Of a stretch of 64,000 nt of DNA, positions 26,476 through 35,616 are shown one piece after another (position 1 is the stretch's first letter; the number at the start of each line of letters is the position of its first letter). The notes below the pieces were generated by a model, which did no database searches, was not told where the DNA came from, and worked only from the letters and a program-made list of their open reading frames with translations. A program made the position numbers and the translations under genes. This DNA is from Anabaena sp051781005 (GTDB lineage Bacteria > Cyanobacteriota > Cyanobacteriia > Cyanobacteriales > Nostocaceae), in the NCBI RefSeq assembly GCF_051781005.1, contig NZ_JBPWOA010000032.1:247883-311882 (forward strand), written 5' to 3'.

Positions 26476-27249
26476 ATGCAAGTAATACCAGCAATTGATT
26501 TACTAGAAGGTCGCTGTGTGCGACTTTATAAAGGAGACTATGAGCGATCGCAAGTATTTAGCGAAAACCCCGTCGAAGTAGCCAAACTCTGGGAAGAACA
26601 AGGTGCGACAAGATTGCATTTAGTTGATTTAGATGGCGCAAAAGCTGGGAAAATCGTTAACTTAGCCGCAATTGAAGCTATAACTAATGCAGTTTCCATC
26701 CCCATTGAAGTAGGTGGCGGATTGCGCGATCGCTCCAGTGTGCAACAATTATTTAATCTCGGCGTAAATTGGGCAATTCTCGGAACCGTTGCTGTCGAAC
26801 AACCCCAGCTAGTTCAACAACTCTGTCAAGAATTTCCCCAACAGATTATAGTTGGCATAGATGCCCGTAATGGTTTAGTCGCAACTCGCGGTTGGTTAGA
26901 AACTTCTGAAGTTTTAGCCACCCAACTCGCTACCCAAATGCAAGAACTAGGTGCAGCAGCCATTATTTACACCGATATTAACCGTGATGGTACTCTAGAA
27001 GGGCCAAATCTAGACGCATTACGAGAACTCGCTGGTGCAATTTCCATCCCTGTTATCGCTTCTGGTGGTGTAAGTTCAATTACCGACTTGTTAAGTTTAT
27101 TAGCCTTAGAACCCCAAGGTGTAACAGGCGTAATAGTTGGCAAAGCTTTGTATACTGAAGATATTATCCTCACAGAAGCATTACGTGCGATCGGCCCAGG
27201 ACGCATTCAAGATATTCCACCCAACTTAGATTTTTCTAGCTTTGCTTGA
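26476..27249 (+). CDS. hisA: Phosphoribosylformimino-5-aminoimidazole carboxamide ribotide isomerase HisA
   Basis: 257 residues, full length. The fourth enzyme of histidine synthesis, an Amadori-type isomerase with a (beta/alpha)8 barrel. Visible: catalytic Asp in VIPAIDLLEGRCVRL (Asp8), EVGGGLRDR with phosphate-binding glycines, the second catalytic Asp in GIDARNG, DINRDGTLEGPN and the second phosphate loop IASGGVSS, IVGKALY. ATG 26476 follows GAGGAAAAAATAA. It lies 82 nt after the DUF3593 gene behind an 8-bp CCTCTGCG repeat, so probably has its own promoter. Confidence 0.96.
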   Translation: MQVIPAIDLLEGRCVRLYKGDYERSQVFSENPVEVAKLWEEQGATRLHLVDLDGAKAGKIVNLAAIEAITNAVSIPIEVGGGLRDRSSVQQLFNLGVNWAILGTVAVEQPQLVQQLCQEFPQQIIVGIDARNGLVATRGWLETSEVLATQLATQMQELGAAAIIYTDINRDGTLEGPNLDALRELAGAISIPVIASGGVSSITDLLSLLALEPQGVTGVIVGKALYTEDIILTEALRAIGPGRIQDIPPNLDFSSFA

Positions 27250-27323
27250 ACATTCCAGATTTCGGGAATGATTTATCTTACTTTTGTAGATAAAATTATC
27301 ATCGAAGGTCAAGGTGAATTCTG

Positions 27324-27434
27324 ATGTCTAACCAAAAAGTAACTTCTAAGCCAAAGCTTAAAGCACAGCAGATATACACAAAAGCTAAAAAACCTCAGCC
27401 CCCTAAAGGACTAGGAAAACCAAAAACAGAATAA
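27324..27434 (+). CDS. Possible small basic protein (36 aa)
   Basis: ATG 27324 is preceded by AAGGTG with 7 nt spacing and opens 36 codons: an N-terminal MSNQKVTSKPKLKAQQ, then a Lys/Pro-rich tail ending GLGKPKTE before TAA at 27432. About a third of residues are Lys or Pro and none is acidic until the last. It lies 74 nt after hisA on the same strand. The good ribosome site and compact frame favour a real small protein, but there is no recognised family and chance cannot be excluded. Confidence 0.4.
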   Translation: MSNQKVTSKPKLKAQQIYTKAKKPQPPKGLGKPKTE

Positions 27435-27451
27435 TAATTCAACGTAAGAAT

Positions 27452-27491
<40 letters not shown>

Positions 27492-27617
27492 AGGAACAAA
27501 GAAGAAAGAAGAAAATTTTTCCCTCTGACCGTTTCTTGTTCCCTGCTCTATCAAATATTCTGTATACTGAATCCTTACAATTCAAAATTCAAACAAAATG
27601 TAGAAATGTAAGTCTAT

Positions 27618-28097
27618 TTATGTCTCTACATTTTTTATTTGAAGAGTTTGAACACCGCAAGTCAAAGTTAAATTGTCGAAAATAGGATCTGTCGCCGGAG
27701 TTACACCTGGTTCTTCGGATTCACAAACAATAGAAATTGCTTTTCGTGGTTGACCTCCTGGTAAACCAACAAACATTCCTACATAACTTTTGAGATGCTG
27801 AGATTTAGAGGTAGCATAGTAAAATATTTGGTTTTCTGACCGTCTAATAAAATTAGTATAAAATTCTGGATAAGCATTAATCAACCATCCTCTTTGTTTG
27901 ACATCTTCGACCAGTTGCCCAGTTCGTTCATAAGCCCAAGTTTGCTCTTGGCAGAGTTTTTGCATTGCTTGTTTAGCATTAGTTTGAGGAGGTTCAATAA
28001 AATTTTCGCTGCACCGAGATAGCAAGAGAGTCATGGTGAGGACGACAAAGATGCCAATTATTTTTAGCCAGTTACGGTCGCGCGATAAAGCTTTCAT
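27618..28097 (-). CDS. Exported hypothetical protein, possible lipoprotein
   Basis: 159 residues. The N-terminus MKALSRDRNWLKIIGIFVVL plus TMTLLLSRC looks like a signal or anchor with a weak lipobox (Cys29). The mature part has three more cysteines (LCQEQTW, IVCESEE, LTCGVQ) and segments such as YVGMFVGLPGGQPRKAISIVC. I do not recognise the family. It is transcribed convergently with the small frame at 27324 and divergently from the kinase at 28178, separated by an ATTACGA heptamer array. Secretion is inferred from the N-terminus only. Confidence 0.65.
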   Translation of the reverse strand: MKALSRDRNWLKIIGIFVVLTMTLLLSRCSENFIEPPQTNAKQAMQKLCQEQTWAYERTGQLVEDVKQRGWLINAYPEFYTNFIRRSENQIFYYATSKSQHLKSYVGMFVGLPGGQPRKAISIVCESEEPGVTPATDPIFDNLTLTCGVQTLQIKNVET

Positions 28098-28115
28098 ATT
28101 TATATTCTCCTAATA

Positions 28116-28143
28116 ATTACGAATTACGAATTACGAATTATCA
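28116..28143. repeat. ATTACGA heptamer array
   Basis: Three perfect ATTACGA units plus one altered (ATTATCA) in the 80-bp divergent spacer between the lipoprotein candidate and the Ser/Thr kinase gene. Confidence 0.7.
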
Positions 28144-28177
28144 ATTACTTTGACTATCTTATGAGTATATTGGAGAA

Positions 28178-29593
28178 ATGAATCAGCCAAAACATATTTG
28201 GAGTGCCGGACAAATTCTGCAAAACCGTTATCAACTTCAGCAGCAATTGGGTGACAATGGCGATAGACAAACTTGGCTGGCCAAAGATTTAACGCCTCAA
28301 CTGTCTCAGTCTGTTGTGGTGAAGCTTTTACCCTTTCATGCTCAGATGCAGTGGGATGAATTGAAGTTGTTTGAGCGGGAAATTGCAGTTCTTAAAGCCC
28401 TGAAGCATTCACGAGTACCGCGCTATCTCGATTCATTTGAAATTGAATCATCAACGAAAATGAGTTGGTTTGTGTTGGTGGAAGCATTTATTCCAGGGCG
28501 ATCGCTTGGACAAATCATTGAACAAGGGTATCCGCTGACTGCCATGCAAATCCGCAAAATTGCCGTGCAGGTGCTGATTATTTTGAGCGATTTACATCAA
28601 GGAAATCCTCAGCTTTTACATCGAGATATAAAACCCAGTAATTTAATGTTAGGCAGTGACAGTCAGATTTATCTGATTGATTTTGGGGCAGTTCAAGATC
28701 AACAAACTACAGGTGCAACCTTTACTGTTGTGGGAACAAGTGGATATGCACCTCCAGAACAATTTTTTGGTCGCGCTGTTCCTGAATCGGATTTGTATGC
28801 GTTGGGTGCAACGTTAATCCATTTGCTTACTGGCATCTCTCCTAGTGATTTACCACAGCAAGAATTACGGATGCAGTTTCGTGATTTGGTGGCGATTCCT
28901 GATGCCTTTGCTGAGTGGATTGAGAAGTTGATAGCACCGGATGTAAGCGATCGCTTTCCCACGGCTCTCCAGGCGCTAGAAGCACTCAATGCGATCGATA
29001 TGAAGCCAACTGTGCGAGGGCAACCCCTCCCTTCTCACACTCGCATTCAAATAGACAAAACCGCACACCGTCTGCTTATTCACTTTCCTGGAATTGGCTT
29101 ATCTCCTCAACAGTCGGCTGTGTTTTTACTGGAATTTAGTTTACTGGGAATTCTCATTTGGTGGTTGTGGACTGGGTTTCCCCCAAGCAATAACCTACCT
29201 GGAGCCATTCCTGAAGAGGCAGAATTTACAAGAATTCTTCGCATCTTGGCAACAATTCCTTGGTGCATGACATTCTGCACAGTGATGACGCAACTCTGGC
29301 AACAATGGCAACCCAATCGAATTGATTTTCAAAAGGGCATATTTAAATTGGACTGGAAACTTTTGGGCAGACATTGGTGGCGACAAAGTGGACATATCGG
29401 AGATATTCAAGAAGTCGATATCGGTATGCAAGTTTCAACGCACAAACCCTGGTTTAGTAAAAGTCACCAAACTCCCATGATTTTGATTCAAGCCGGAAAT
29501 CGCCGCTATACCTTTGGCGCTGGTTTCACAGAAGCGGAGAATATATGGCTTCTTCAAGAAATTAAACATTGGCTCAAAAGCAAGGAGAAATAA
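28178..29593 (+). CDS. Membrane-anchored Ser/Thr protein kinase (tandem copy 1)
   Basis: 471 residues. A Hanks kinase domain occupies about 15-275: LGDNGDRQTWLA in place of a canonical glycine loop, catalytic Lys in VVKLLPF, LLHRDIKPSNLML, LIDFGAVQD, GTSGYAPPEQFFG. The C-terminal region has two membrane spans (about 310-330 and 355-375). A 95-residue cytosolic beta-rich domain then contains DFQKGIFKLDWKLLGRHWWR and GNRRYTFGAGFTEAENIWLL, resembling a bacterial PH-like fold. Immediately followed by a paralogue with the same layout (3-nt gap). Substrates unknown. Confidence 0.85.
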   Translation: MNQPKHIWSAGQILQNRYQLQQQLGDNGDRQTWLAKDLTPQLSQSVVVKLLPFHAQMQWDELKLFEREIAVLKALKHSRVPRYLDSFEIESSTKMSWFVLVEAFIPGRSLGQIIEQGYPLTAMQIRKIAVQVLIILSDLHQGNPQLLHRDIKPSNLMLGSDSQIYLIDFGAVQDQQTTGATFTVVGTSGYAPPEQFFGRAVPESDLYALGATLIHLLTGISPSDLPQQELRMQFRDLVAIPDAFAEWIEKLIAPDVSDRFPTALQALEALNAIDMKPTVRGQPLPSHTRIQIDKTAHRLLIHFPGIGLSPQQSAVFLLEFSLLGILIWWLWTGFPPSNNLPGAIPEEAEFTRILRILATIPWCMTFCTVMTQLWQQWQPNRIDFQKGIFKLDWKLLGRHWWRQSGHIGDIQEVDIGMQVSTHKPWFSKSHQTPMILIQAGNRRYTFGAGFTEAENIWLLQEIKHWLKSKEK

Positions 29594-29596
29594 TCT

Positions 29597-30964
29597 GTGC
29601 AATCTGGACAAGTTCTACAACAACGCTATCAACTGCAAACAGTTTTGGGAAAAACCCAAGGACGACAGACTTGGCTGGCAACAGATTTAACCAATCAGTC
29701 TTCTGTAGTAGTGAAGTTGTTGGTGCAAAATCCTCAGTTGCAGTGGCAGGATATCAAGCTGTTTGAACGCGAGGCAACCGTCCTCAAAAACTTGCAACAT
29801 CCCCGAATTCCTCGCTATCAAGATGCGTTTAGCCTTGATACCCCAGAAGGTTCAGATTTGCCTTGGTTTGGCTTGGTGCAAGATTATTTGCCGGGAACCA
29901 CGTTGCAGAAACTACTTGAGAGTGATGCCAGAATCACAGAAAAACAGGCGAGAGCGATCGCACTCGAAACACTACAAATATTGATTTACCTACATGAATT
30001 AAATCCACCTGTTTTACATCGTGATATTAAACCTAGTAATTTATTGATTGGTCAAGATCAACATATTTACTTAATTGATTTTGGGGCAGTTCAAAATCGT
30101 GTCAAAGCAGAGCGTTCGACGATGACAGTCGTGGGTACTTACGGCTATACTCCACTGGAACAATTTCGAGGACAAACCGTTCCTGCATCAGATTTATATG
30201 CACTAGGAGCAACATTAATTCATTTGCTCACTGGCGTTGCTCCGGCAGACTTGCCACAAAAAAAATTAAAAATACAGTTTGCAGATTTAGTCTCCTTATC
30301 TCCCAACTTCCGAACTTGGCTAGAAATATTAATTGAGCCAACGTTAGAACATCGTTTTATTACTGCACGGCAAGCGCTACAAACTTTACAAACCGGAATT
30401 AACAAACCACTCAAAAGCATTTCTCAACCTCTCGGCAGCAGAGTAAAACTGCAATCTTCTCCGCATCAAATCATCGTTAAACTTCCCGCACCTAAAATAC
30501 GAATTTTGTCAATGAGTTTAACGTTAGCTTTGATGTTTGCACTCTTCTTACTGCTGCGAGTGTTAACGTTTCTTTCAGACTTTATGTCTCCTATCATATT
30601 CTATGCAATTTCGTCGCTCTGGATTGTTTGGGGAATTATACTAATCTATAATATAATCCGTTATTTAAGTCTTCTCCGTTATCAGTTTGTACAATTTAAC
30701 AAAACGCAATTCATTATCGAGAAGCAAATTTATGGAATTTGTTATCATCGACAAAAAAGACCAATTTCTGATCTTCAAGCTGTTCAACAAAGTGTGCAGA
30801 AGAGCCAAGCACAATCATTTTTACCGCAATCTGGCAAAACAGAACTAGATATCGTAACCCTTCAAACCGCAAAGCAAACTTACAATATTGGCATTGAATT
30901 AACCGCCTCTGAATGTGCCTGGTTAGCTCAAGAAATCAATGATTGGTTAAAGCTAATCAAATAA
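29597..30964 (+). CDS. Membrane-anchored Ser/Thr protein kinase (tandem copy 2)
   Basis: 455 residues starting at GTG 29597, with AAGGAG 9 nt upstream inside the previous gene's end. It has the same order as its neighbour: kinase (VLGKTQGRQTWLA, VVKLLVQNP, VLHRDIKPSNLLIG, LIDFGAVQN, GTYGYTPLEQFRG), two membrane spans (about 302-322 and 330-352), and a C-terminal soluble domain ending TYNIGIELTASECAWLAQEI. The HRD and DFG residues are intact. Clear tandem duplication, with strong divergence in the membrane part. Confidence 0.85.
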   Translation: MQSGQVLQQRYQLQTVLGKTQGRQTWLATDLTNQSSVVVKLLVQNPQLQWQDIKLFEREATVLKNLQHPRIPRYQDAFSLDTPEGSDLPWFGLVQDYLPGTTLQKLLESDARITEKQARAIALETLQILIYLHELNPPVLHRDIKPSNLLIGQDQHIYLIDFGAVQNRVKAERSTMTVVGTYGYTPLEQFRGQTVPASDLYALGATLIHLLTGVAPADLPQKKLKIQFADLVSLSPNFRTWLEILIEPTLEHRFITARQALQTLQTGINKPLKSISQPLGSRVKLQSSPHQIIVKLPAPKIRILSMSLTLALMFALFLLLRVLTFLSDFMSPIIFYAISSLWIVWGIILIYNIIRYLSLLRYQFVQFNKTQFIIEKQIYGICYHRQKRPISDLQAVQQSVQKSQAQSFLPQSGKTELDIVTLQTAKQTYNIGIELTASECAWLAQEINDWLKLIK

Positions 30965-31030
30965 GTTTCTTTAGATGAATAAATTTTAGTATGAAAATGA
31001 TCCTAAATATACATCAGTTAACTTAGACAA

Positions 31031-32770
31031 ATGATGCAAATTCATATTGATGCACAACAGGGAAATATAGCAGGAGTCGCACGTAAAATAGCCAATGGTG
31101 TGGATATTGACCGTCTAGACGAAAACCACCTGCAAACACCATTAATGTGTGCAGTTAGTAGCGACAACGCGGGTATTGATATGATTAGCTTCCTCTTGGA
31201 ACATGGCGCAAATGTGAATGCTATAGAACAGCGAAATACTGTACTTGGGTTAGCCGTGCAGTCAAGAAATCTGGAAAAAATCCAATTTATTCTAGATGCT
31301 GGAGCAAATATTAACTATCAAACAGCAGAAGGATATGATGTCTTAATTGATGCTATGCATGGTCAAGATATTGATATTTTGCAAGATCAAGACTTAATCT
31401 CAACTTTAAATTTACTCATTTCTAGAGGTGCTGCTGTTAATGGCATGAATAGCTATGGTGAGACTGCAATTAAAATAGCTGCTCGTATCGGCAGATTTGA
31501 TGCTGTCAAATTGCTATTGAACGCAGGTGCTAATCCAGAGCAACTGGAATGGACAGAATTAATGCACGCTATAGTTTTTGGCAGCTTCGAGCAAGTCAAG
31601 TTATTGCTAGAGCAAGGAGCAGATCACAATGTGTATGATTGTTGTGACAGAACCCCTTGGTTATTGAGTATTCAGGTTGGTGAACTACCTAAAGCCAAGT
31701 TACTCCTAGCTGCGGGAGCAAATCACAATGATGGTGAAAATTGCGGACAACCGTCGTTAATGTATGCGATAGAAAATAATAGGCTCGAAATCCTACAGTG
31801 GCTAATTGTAGAAGGATTTGATATTGAAGCCACTGATGAATTTAATAATACTGCGTTAATAATTGCATCTGAGTATGGTGCTACAGATTGCTTTAGAACT
31901 CTACTAGAAGCTGGTGCAAACCCTAGCAGAATCAACAATTTCAATTACAAAGCCATTGAGATAGCTATTAATCTAGAAATTGTCAAAATGTTAGTTGCAT
32001 CTGGTGAAGATTTGAATGATATTAATAAAGATATGCAGCGATGCTTGCGGCAATTGCAGCTATCGCCCACCGGAATTGAAAACAGCAAATTATTACTATC
32101 ACAATTATCTCCAGAGGAATATTTTGTCGGCAAACATCCGCGCTTTGGTAAAACAAATCCAGAATTGATAAAAATCCCTTTTTGGGAAGCGATGATTTAT
32201 GAGAGTTGTTCTGCTTATACAGCAAAAAATATTTTTAAAGATACAGGAAATTGGGAAAGTAAAGTATGGTGTTACGATAGATTTGGTAGAACCATTACAG
32301 AATTACCAGATGGCAGAATTGTCGAAATTGCTGGCGAATATGAAGACTACTATAATCCTGATTTTTGTATATATAACGATGTCGTAGTCTATCAAGGTGA
32401 TGGTAATTTTCAGATTTTTGGTTATCCTCAAGATGTTTTTCCACCAACTGATTTTCATTCAGCTACGTTAGTGGGAGAATATATATATATCATTGGCAAT
32501 TTAGGATATCTCGGTACAAGAATTTATAATGAAACTCCAGTTTATAGATTACATATCCACACATTTAAAATAGAAAAATTAAAAACAACTGGAGATAAAC
32601 CAGGATGGATCAGTGAACACAAAGCTTACTACACAGAACCAGGTAAAATACATATTACTGGCGGTAAATTGTGTGTGATTGGTAATGAAAAAATAGAAGA
32701 TTATATAGATAACTCAGTTGATTACGTCTTAGATTTAATCAACTTAACTTGGAGTCGTACAACTTTTTAA
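31031..32770 (+). CDS. Ankyrin-repeat protein with C-terminal kelch-like domain
   Basis: 579 residues. About nine ankyrin repeats fill residues 5-330, recognisable by FLLEHGANVNA, FILDAGANINY, LLLNAGANPEQ, LLLEQGADHNV and LLEAGANPSR. From about 365 to the end a different domain begins (FWEAMIYESCSAYTAKNIF) with beta-strand-rich segments such as LVGEYIYIIGNLGY, VYRLHIHTFKIEKL and IHITGGKLCVIGN that look like two or three kelch-type blades. No signal peptide. Such proteins mediate protein-protein contacts. It is 66 nt after the kinase pair on the same strand. Confidence 0.8.
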   Translation: MMQIHIDAQQGNIAGVARKIANGVDIDRLDENHLQTPLMCAVSSDNAGIDMISFLLEHGANVNAIEQRNTVLGLAVQSRNLEKIQFILDAGANINYQTAEGYDVLIDAMHGQDIDILQDQDLISTLNLLISRGAAVNGMNSYGETAIKIAARIGRFDAVKLLLNAGANPEQLEWTELMHAIVFGSFEQVKLLLEQGADHNVYDCCDRTPWLLSIQVGELPKAKLLLAAGANHNDGENCGQPSLMYAIENNRLEILQWLIVEGFDIEATDEFNNTALIIASEYGATDCFRTLLEAGANPSRINNFNYKAIEIAINLEIVKMLVASGEDLNDINKDMQRCLRQLQLSPTGIENSKLLLSQLSPEEYFVGKHPRFGKTNPELIKIPFWEAMIYESCSAYTAKNIFKDTGNWESKVWCYDRFGRTITELPDGRIVEIAGEYEDYYNPDFCIYNDVVVYQGDGNFQIFGYPQDVFPPTDFHSATLVGEYIYIIGNLGYLGTRIYNETPVYRLHIHTFKIEKLKTTGDKPGWISEHKAYYTEPGKIHITGGKLCVIGNEKIEDYIDNSVDYVLDLINLTWSRTTF

Positions 32771-32822
32771 AGAGGGTTTGCTGCTCTTTTGATGTAATCT
32801 GACTTTTCACTCTATCTCGCTG

Positions 32823-32907
32823 TTATAGCGGTATGCACTTCAGTGAGATACAGGGGTGGGGAAACCCCACCCTCGATTGTATTGCATCCGACCGATAACC
32901 GCTATAA
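32823..32907. repeat. Hairpin element with TTATAGCGGT ends
   Basis: 85 bp bounded by TTATAGCGGT and its complement ACCGCTATAA, with an internal GGTGGG-GAAA-CCCCACC stem and CGATTGTATTGC. A partial relative of the core lies at about 62070-62115. No coding capacity; MITE-like. Confidence 0.55.
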
Positions 32908-32946
32908 TTTTCTTATAGCATTATAAAAAAAGCAGTAGAGCCGGAA

Positions 32947-34026
32947 TTATTTATTTTTCACCTGACTTTTAGCCTGTTCTAAGGCTATCTCTTTAATAGC
33001 TTGATATGAATTCACATTTGCAGTTCCTTCAATTGCTTTGACAGCCAAATCCTGAACTTGTTTAAGAGCAGATTCTAACTGTTTAGACAGGTTTTGTAAT
33101 CGAGTTTCCTGATTAGTAATCGTCAATTCTAAAGATTGTAACCTTTGTTCATAAAAACGCTTTTGTCCTTCTACTTCTTTAGCATTTAAATCGGCTTTTA
33201 CCTTAGCTTGATAACTAGCAATACCTTTACCCTCTTCAGTCGCTTTTTTAATTGCAGCTTCTTTATCTTTCGGGAAAGCCTCTACCTTAGTTTTCAATTC
33301 TTCAAATTGCTTTTCTCGTTCAGAAATTGCCTTTTCCCGTTCAGTCCATTGTTTTTCTGTTACTTGTTGCAAGTCTTCCAGTTGTTTATATAAAATTCTC
33401 TGCTGCTGTTCATATTCATCACTCGCTAATTTACGCTGGAGTTCTAAATCATATTTATACTCTGCTGCGTCCCGTTGTCGAGTTCTGTTGAGATTATCAT
33501 TCCGTTCTTTAATTGTCCGTTGATGTTCCTCCTGTTCTTTTGTCCAAGTATTCCTCAGTTCTAATATTTCTTGCGATAAAACCTCATAGCGTTCACTATA
33601 TTCCTCATGATAAGCTTTTTCATTCTCATCATAAGACTCAATTAGAGTATCTAAAATATTTTCAGATACTTCTAAGTTATGAAGTTGGGATAATTGTTGA
33701 ATTTCAGTTGTCACAGATTCCCCAATTTCTGCTAACTTAGAAGCTTTTGTACTAAGCTGTTCCGATAATTCATTTGCTGCACCACCAAAACCTAGCTGAA
33801 TTTTCATCAAGCTTTCAATAGTATTATTCATTTTTTGTTGAATGCTAGTAGGCTGATTCATAACTGGTTTAGATTCTGCTTTTGGTTTTTCTTGAGATAC
33901 AGATTTAGTTTCTTTTTGTGCTTGGGATAGTTCAGTTTTGAGAGCAGATTGTTCTTTAACTAACTCTTCATAAGCCTGAAGAATTTCCGCTTTTGTGTTT
34001 TTATCAGTTGGTTTTTTTGCCACCAT
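32947..34026 (-). CDS. zacK: Coiled-coil protein, ZacK-like
   Basis: 359 residues from ATG 34026 (GGAGAGG upstream; a TTG at 34041 would add five). Long coiled coils cover about 120-335, rich in Glu, Lys and Gln, with a short Ala/Gly region (GFGGAANELSEQL) before them. It is a clear paralogue of the next gene upstream, sharing layout and a C-terminal QVQDLAVKA/QAQDLAMRA motif. In Anabaena PCC 7120, from memory, zicK-zacK (alr4504-alr4505) encode two co-polymerising coiled-coil proteins that keep filament shape, and they lie divergent from sphR. The same arrangement here is the basis for the name; sequence identity was not computed. Confidence 0.55.
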   Translation of the reverse strand: MVAKKPTDKNTKAEILQAYEELVKEQSALKTELSQAQKETKSVSQEKPKAESKPVMNQPTSIQQKMNNTIESLMKIQLGFGGAANELSEQLSTKASKLAEIGESVTTEIQQLSQLHNLEVSENILDTLIESYDENEKAYHEEYSERYEVLSQEILELRNTWTKEQEEHQRTIKERNDNLNRTRQRDAAEYKYDLELQRKLASDEYEQQQRILYKQLEDLQQVTEKQWTEREKAISEREKQFEELKTKVEAFPKDKEAAIKKATEEGKGIASYQAKVKADLNAKEVEGQKRFYEQRLQSLELTITNQETRLQNLSKQLESALKQVQDLAVKAIEGTANVNSYQAIKEIALEQAKSQVKNK

Positions 34027-34173
34027 AGTTAACCTCTCCAAATTTCAGAATATCTAACCTAAAAATTAGCTAACTTGCATAACTAATAGTTCTAATTTTC
34101 TTGTAGTGTGGGCATCGCAAGCTCACTGTAAGACCTGTCGAAGTTTTGCACGCCCAAAACTCTGCAAATTTAC

Positions 34174-35157
34174 TTATTTAGAATTTGAACTATCAAAAGC
34201 TCTCATTGCCAAATCTTGCGCTTGTGTAAGTGCGGTTTGAAGTTGAGCAGAAATACCTTCAATTTGCTGAATCTGTTTCTGAATTGTTTCTTCCAGAGAT
34301 TGAATTTTAGCTTCATAACTCTGTTTTGTAGATTCCCATTCTTTCTCAAATAAATCAGCTTCAACCTTTGCTTTTTGGCTAGTGTCTTTAATTGCATCTT
34401 CTCTAGATTTCTTAATTGCTTCTTCCAATTCAGTAGGAAATGCAGCTACTTTTTGTTGATATTCAGTCAATAGGGGTTGACGTTCAGTGAGAATTTTTTC
34501 TCGTTCTGACCAATCTTTATCTTTCTGTTGGGTATTTTCTTGTATTTCCAGTTCTAATTTGCGTTTTCTGGACTGATACGCATCTGTATTGAGTTTGTGA
34601 TTTGTTTCTAATTTATATTGATATTCCTCTTGTTCTTGCTGACGTTCTTTAACTAATAATTCAGTATATGCTTGCAGTTTTTCTGCAAATTCAGTCTGCT
34701 CTTTTTGCCATTCTTTCCGTTTGAGAGTAACTTCTTTTTCTAATGATTCTCGTTTATTAGCCGTATCTTGTTCTAAAATTTTTAACTTTTCTTGATGTTC
34801 TTGAGTAAAAATATCTAATGTATCTGCGACAACCCTAATTTGCTGTAGTTCTTGTAGACGTTGGGTTTCAATTTCTATAGCTTGATTGAGTTCATCTAAT
34901 TTAGAGTTTTCTTGAGCTAATTTTTCAGAAAGTGCATTAACAATGCTACCAAATTCTAATTGTAAATCAGCTAAACCTTTAACAATACTATCAACGGTGT
35001 AGGTAGAAGCTGCTGTTAAAATTTCTTGGTTTTTGGCTTTTTCTGCTTCCTCTTGTTTCGTGGCTATTTTTGCTTCTAGTTTTTTTCTTTCTGCACGAAT
35101 TTGTTGAAATGCCTGTACTAGTTGTTGTTTGCTGTCTTTGATTACACCTGCGGTCAT
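34174..35157 (-). CDS. zicK: Coiled-coil protein, ZicK-like
   Basis: 327 residues. Almost entirely coiled coil: an N-terminal block (about 10-45), a less charged section with DSIVKGLADLQLEFGSIVNALSEKL (about 55-85), then a long coiled coil to about 315 ending AQDLAMRAFDSSNSK. Paralogous to the adjacent gene; no signal peptide or membrane span. Being the first gene divergent from sphR, it corresponds by position to Anabaena zicK (from memory), whose product forms heteropolymers with ZacK. The spacer between the two coiled-coil genes (34027-34173) carries a GTGTGGGCATC-type repeat. Confidence 0.55.
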   Translation of the reverse strand: MTAGVIKDSKQQLVQAFQQIRAERKKLEAKIATKQEEAEKAKNQEILTAASTYTVDSIVKGLADLQLEFGSIVNALSEKLAQENSKLDELNQAIEIETQRLQELQQIRVVADTLDIFTQEHQEKLKILEQDTANKRESLEKEVTLKRKEWQKEQTEFAEKLQAYTELLVKERQQEQEEYQYKLETNHKLNTDAYQSRKRKLELEIQENTQQKDKDWSEREKILTERQPLLTEYQQKVAAFPTELEEAIKKSREDAIKDTSQKAKVEADLFEKEWESTKQSYEAKIQSLEETIQKQIQQIEGISAQLQTALTQAQDLAMRAFDSSNSK

Positions 35158-35616
35158 ATTTCAACTCCCGAAAATAGGTAATGATTAAGTGATGATTAAA
35201 TGGGTAGAACAATATACATTAAGGTATACCCTATGCAGACATAAGATTAGCCCTTTAAACAGCGTTTTTAATGCAGTATAAATACTGAAAATAGAAATGA
35301 AAGCACACCTTGTCGTCAAGAGCTATTGCGGTCAAGCTTGCTCTGCAAAGTACACTTATAGTAAGTTTGTACTAAAATCATATCTCAACTAATTTGTGAT
35401 TGTCAAGACAGAATTTAACTCATTGAGGATAAATCAGGATAAATATGCAAAGTTCCCAAAAATACTTTGTCGCTAGTAGGCAATGTGATTTATAGTATAG
35501 TTATTTTGTTATATACAGCACAATCTACCAAAAATAGATCCACTCGAAATAAATGTGGATTGTCGGCAGTTCAAGGATTATCGATATAAGTATAGTTTCA
35601 AAACCCTGTGTTATCA
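35158..35616. other. Divergent spacer between coiled-coil genes and sphR
   Basis: 459 AT-rich bases without a credible reading frame. It must contain the promoters of both directions. No good PHO-box pair, hairpin or repeat was found in it by eye. Confidence 0.6.
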
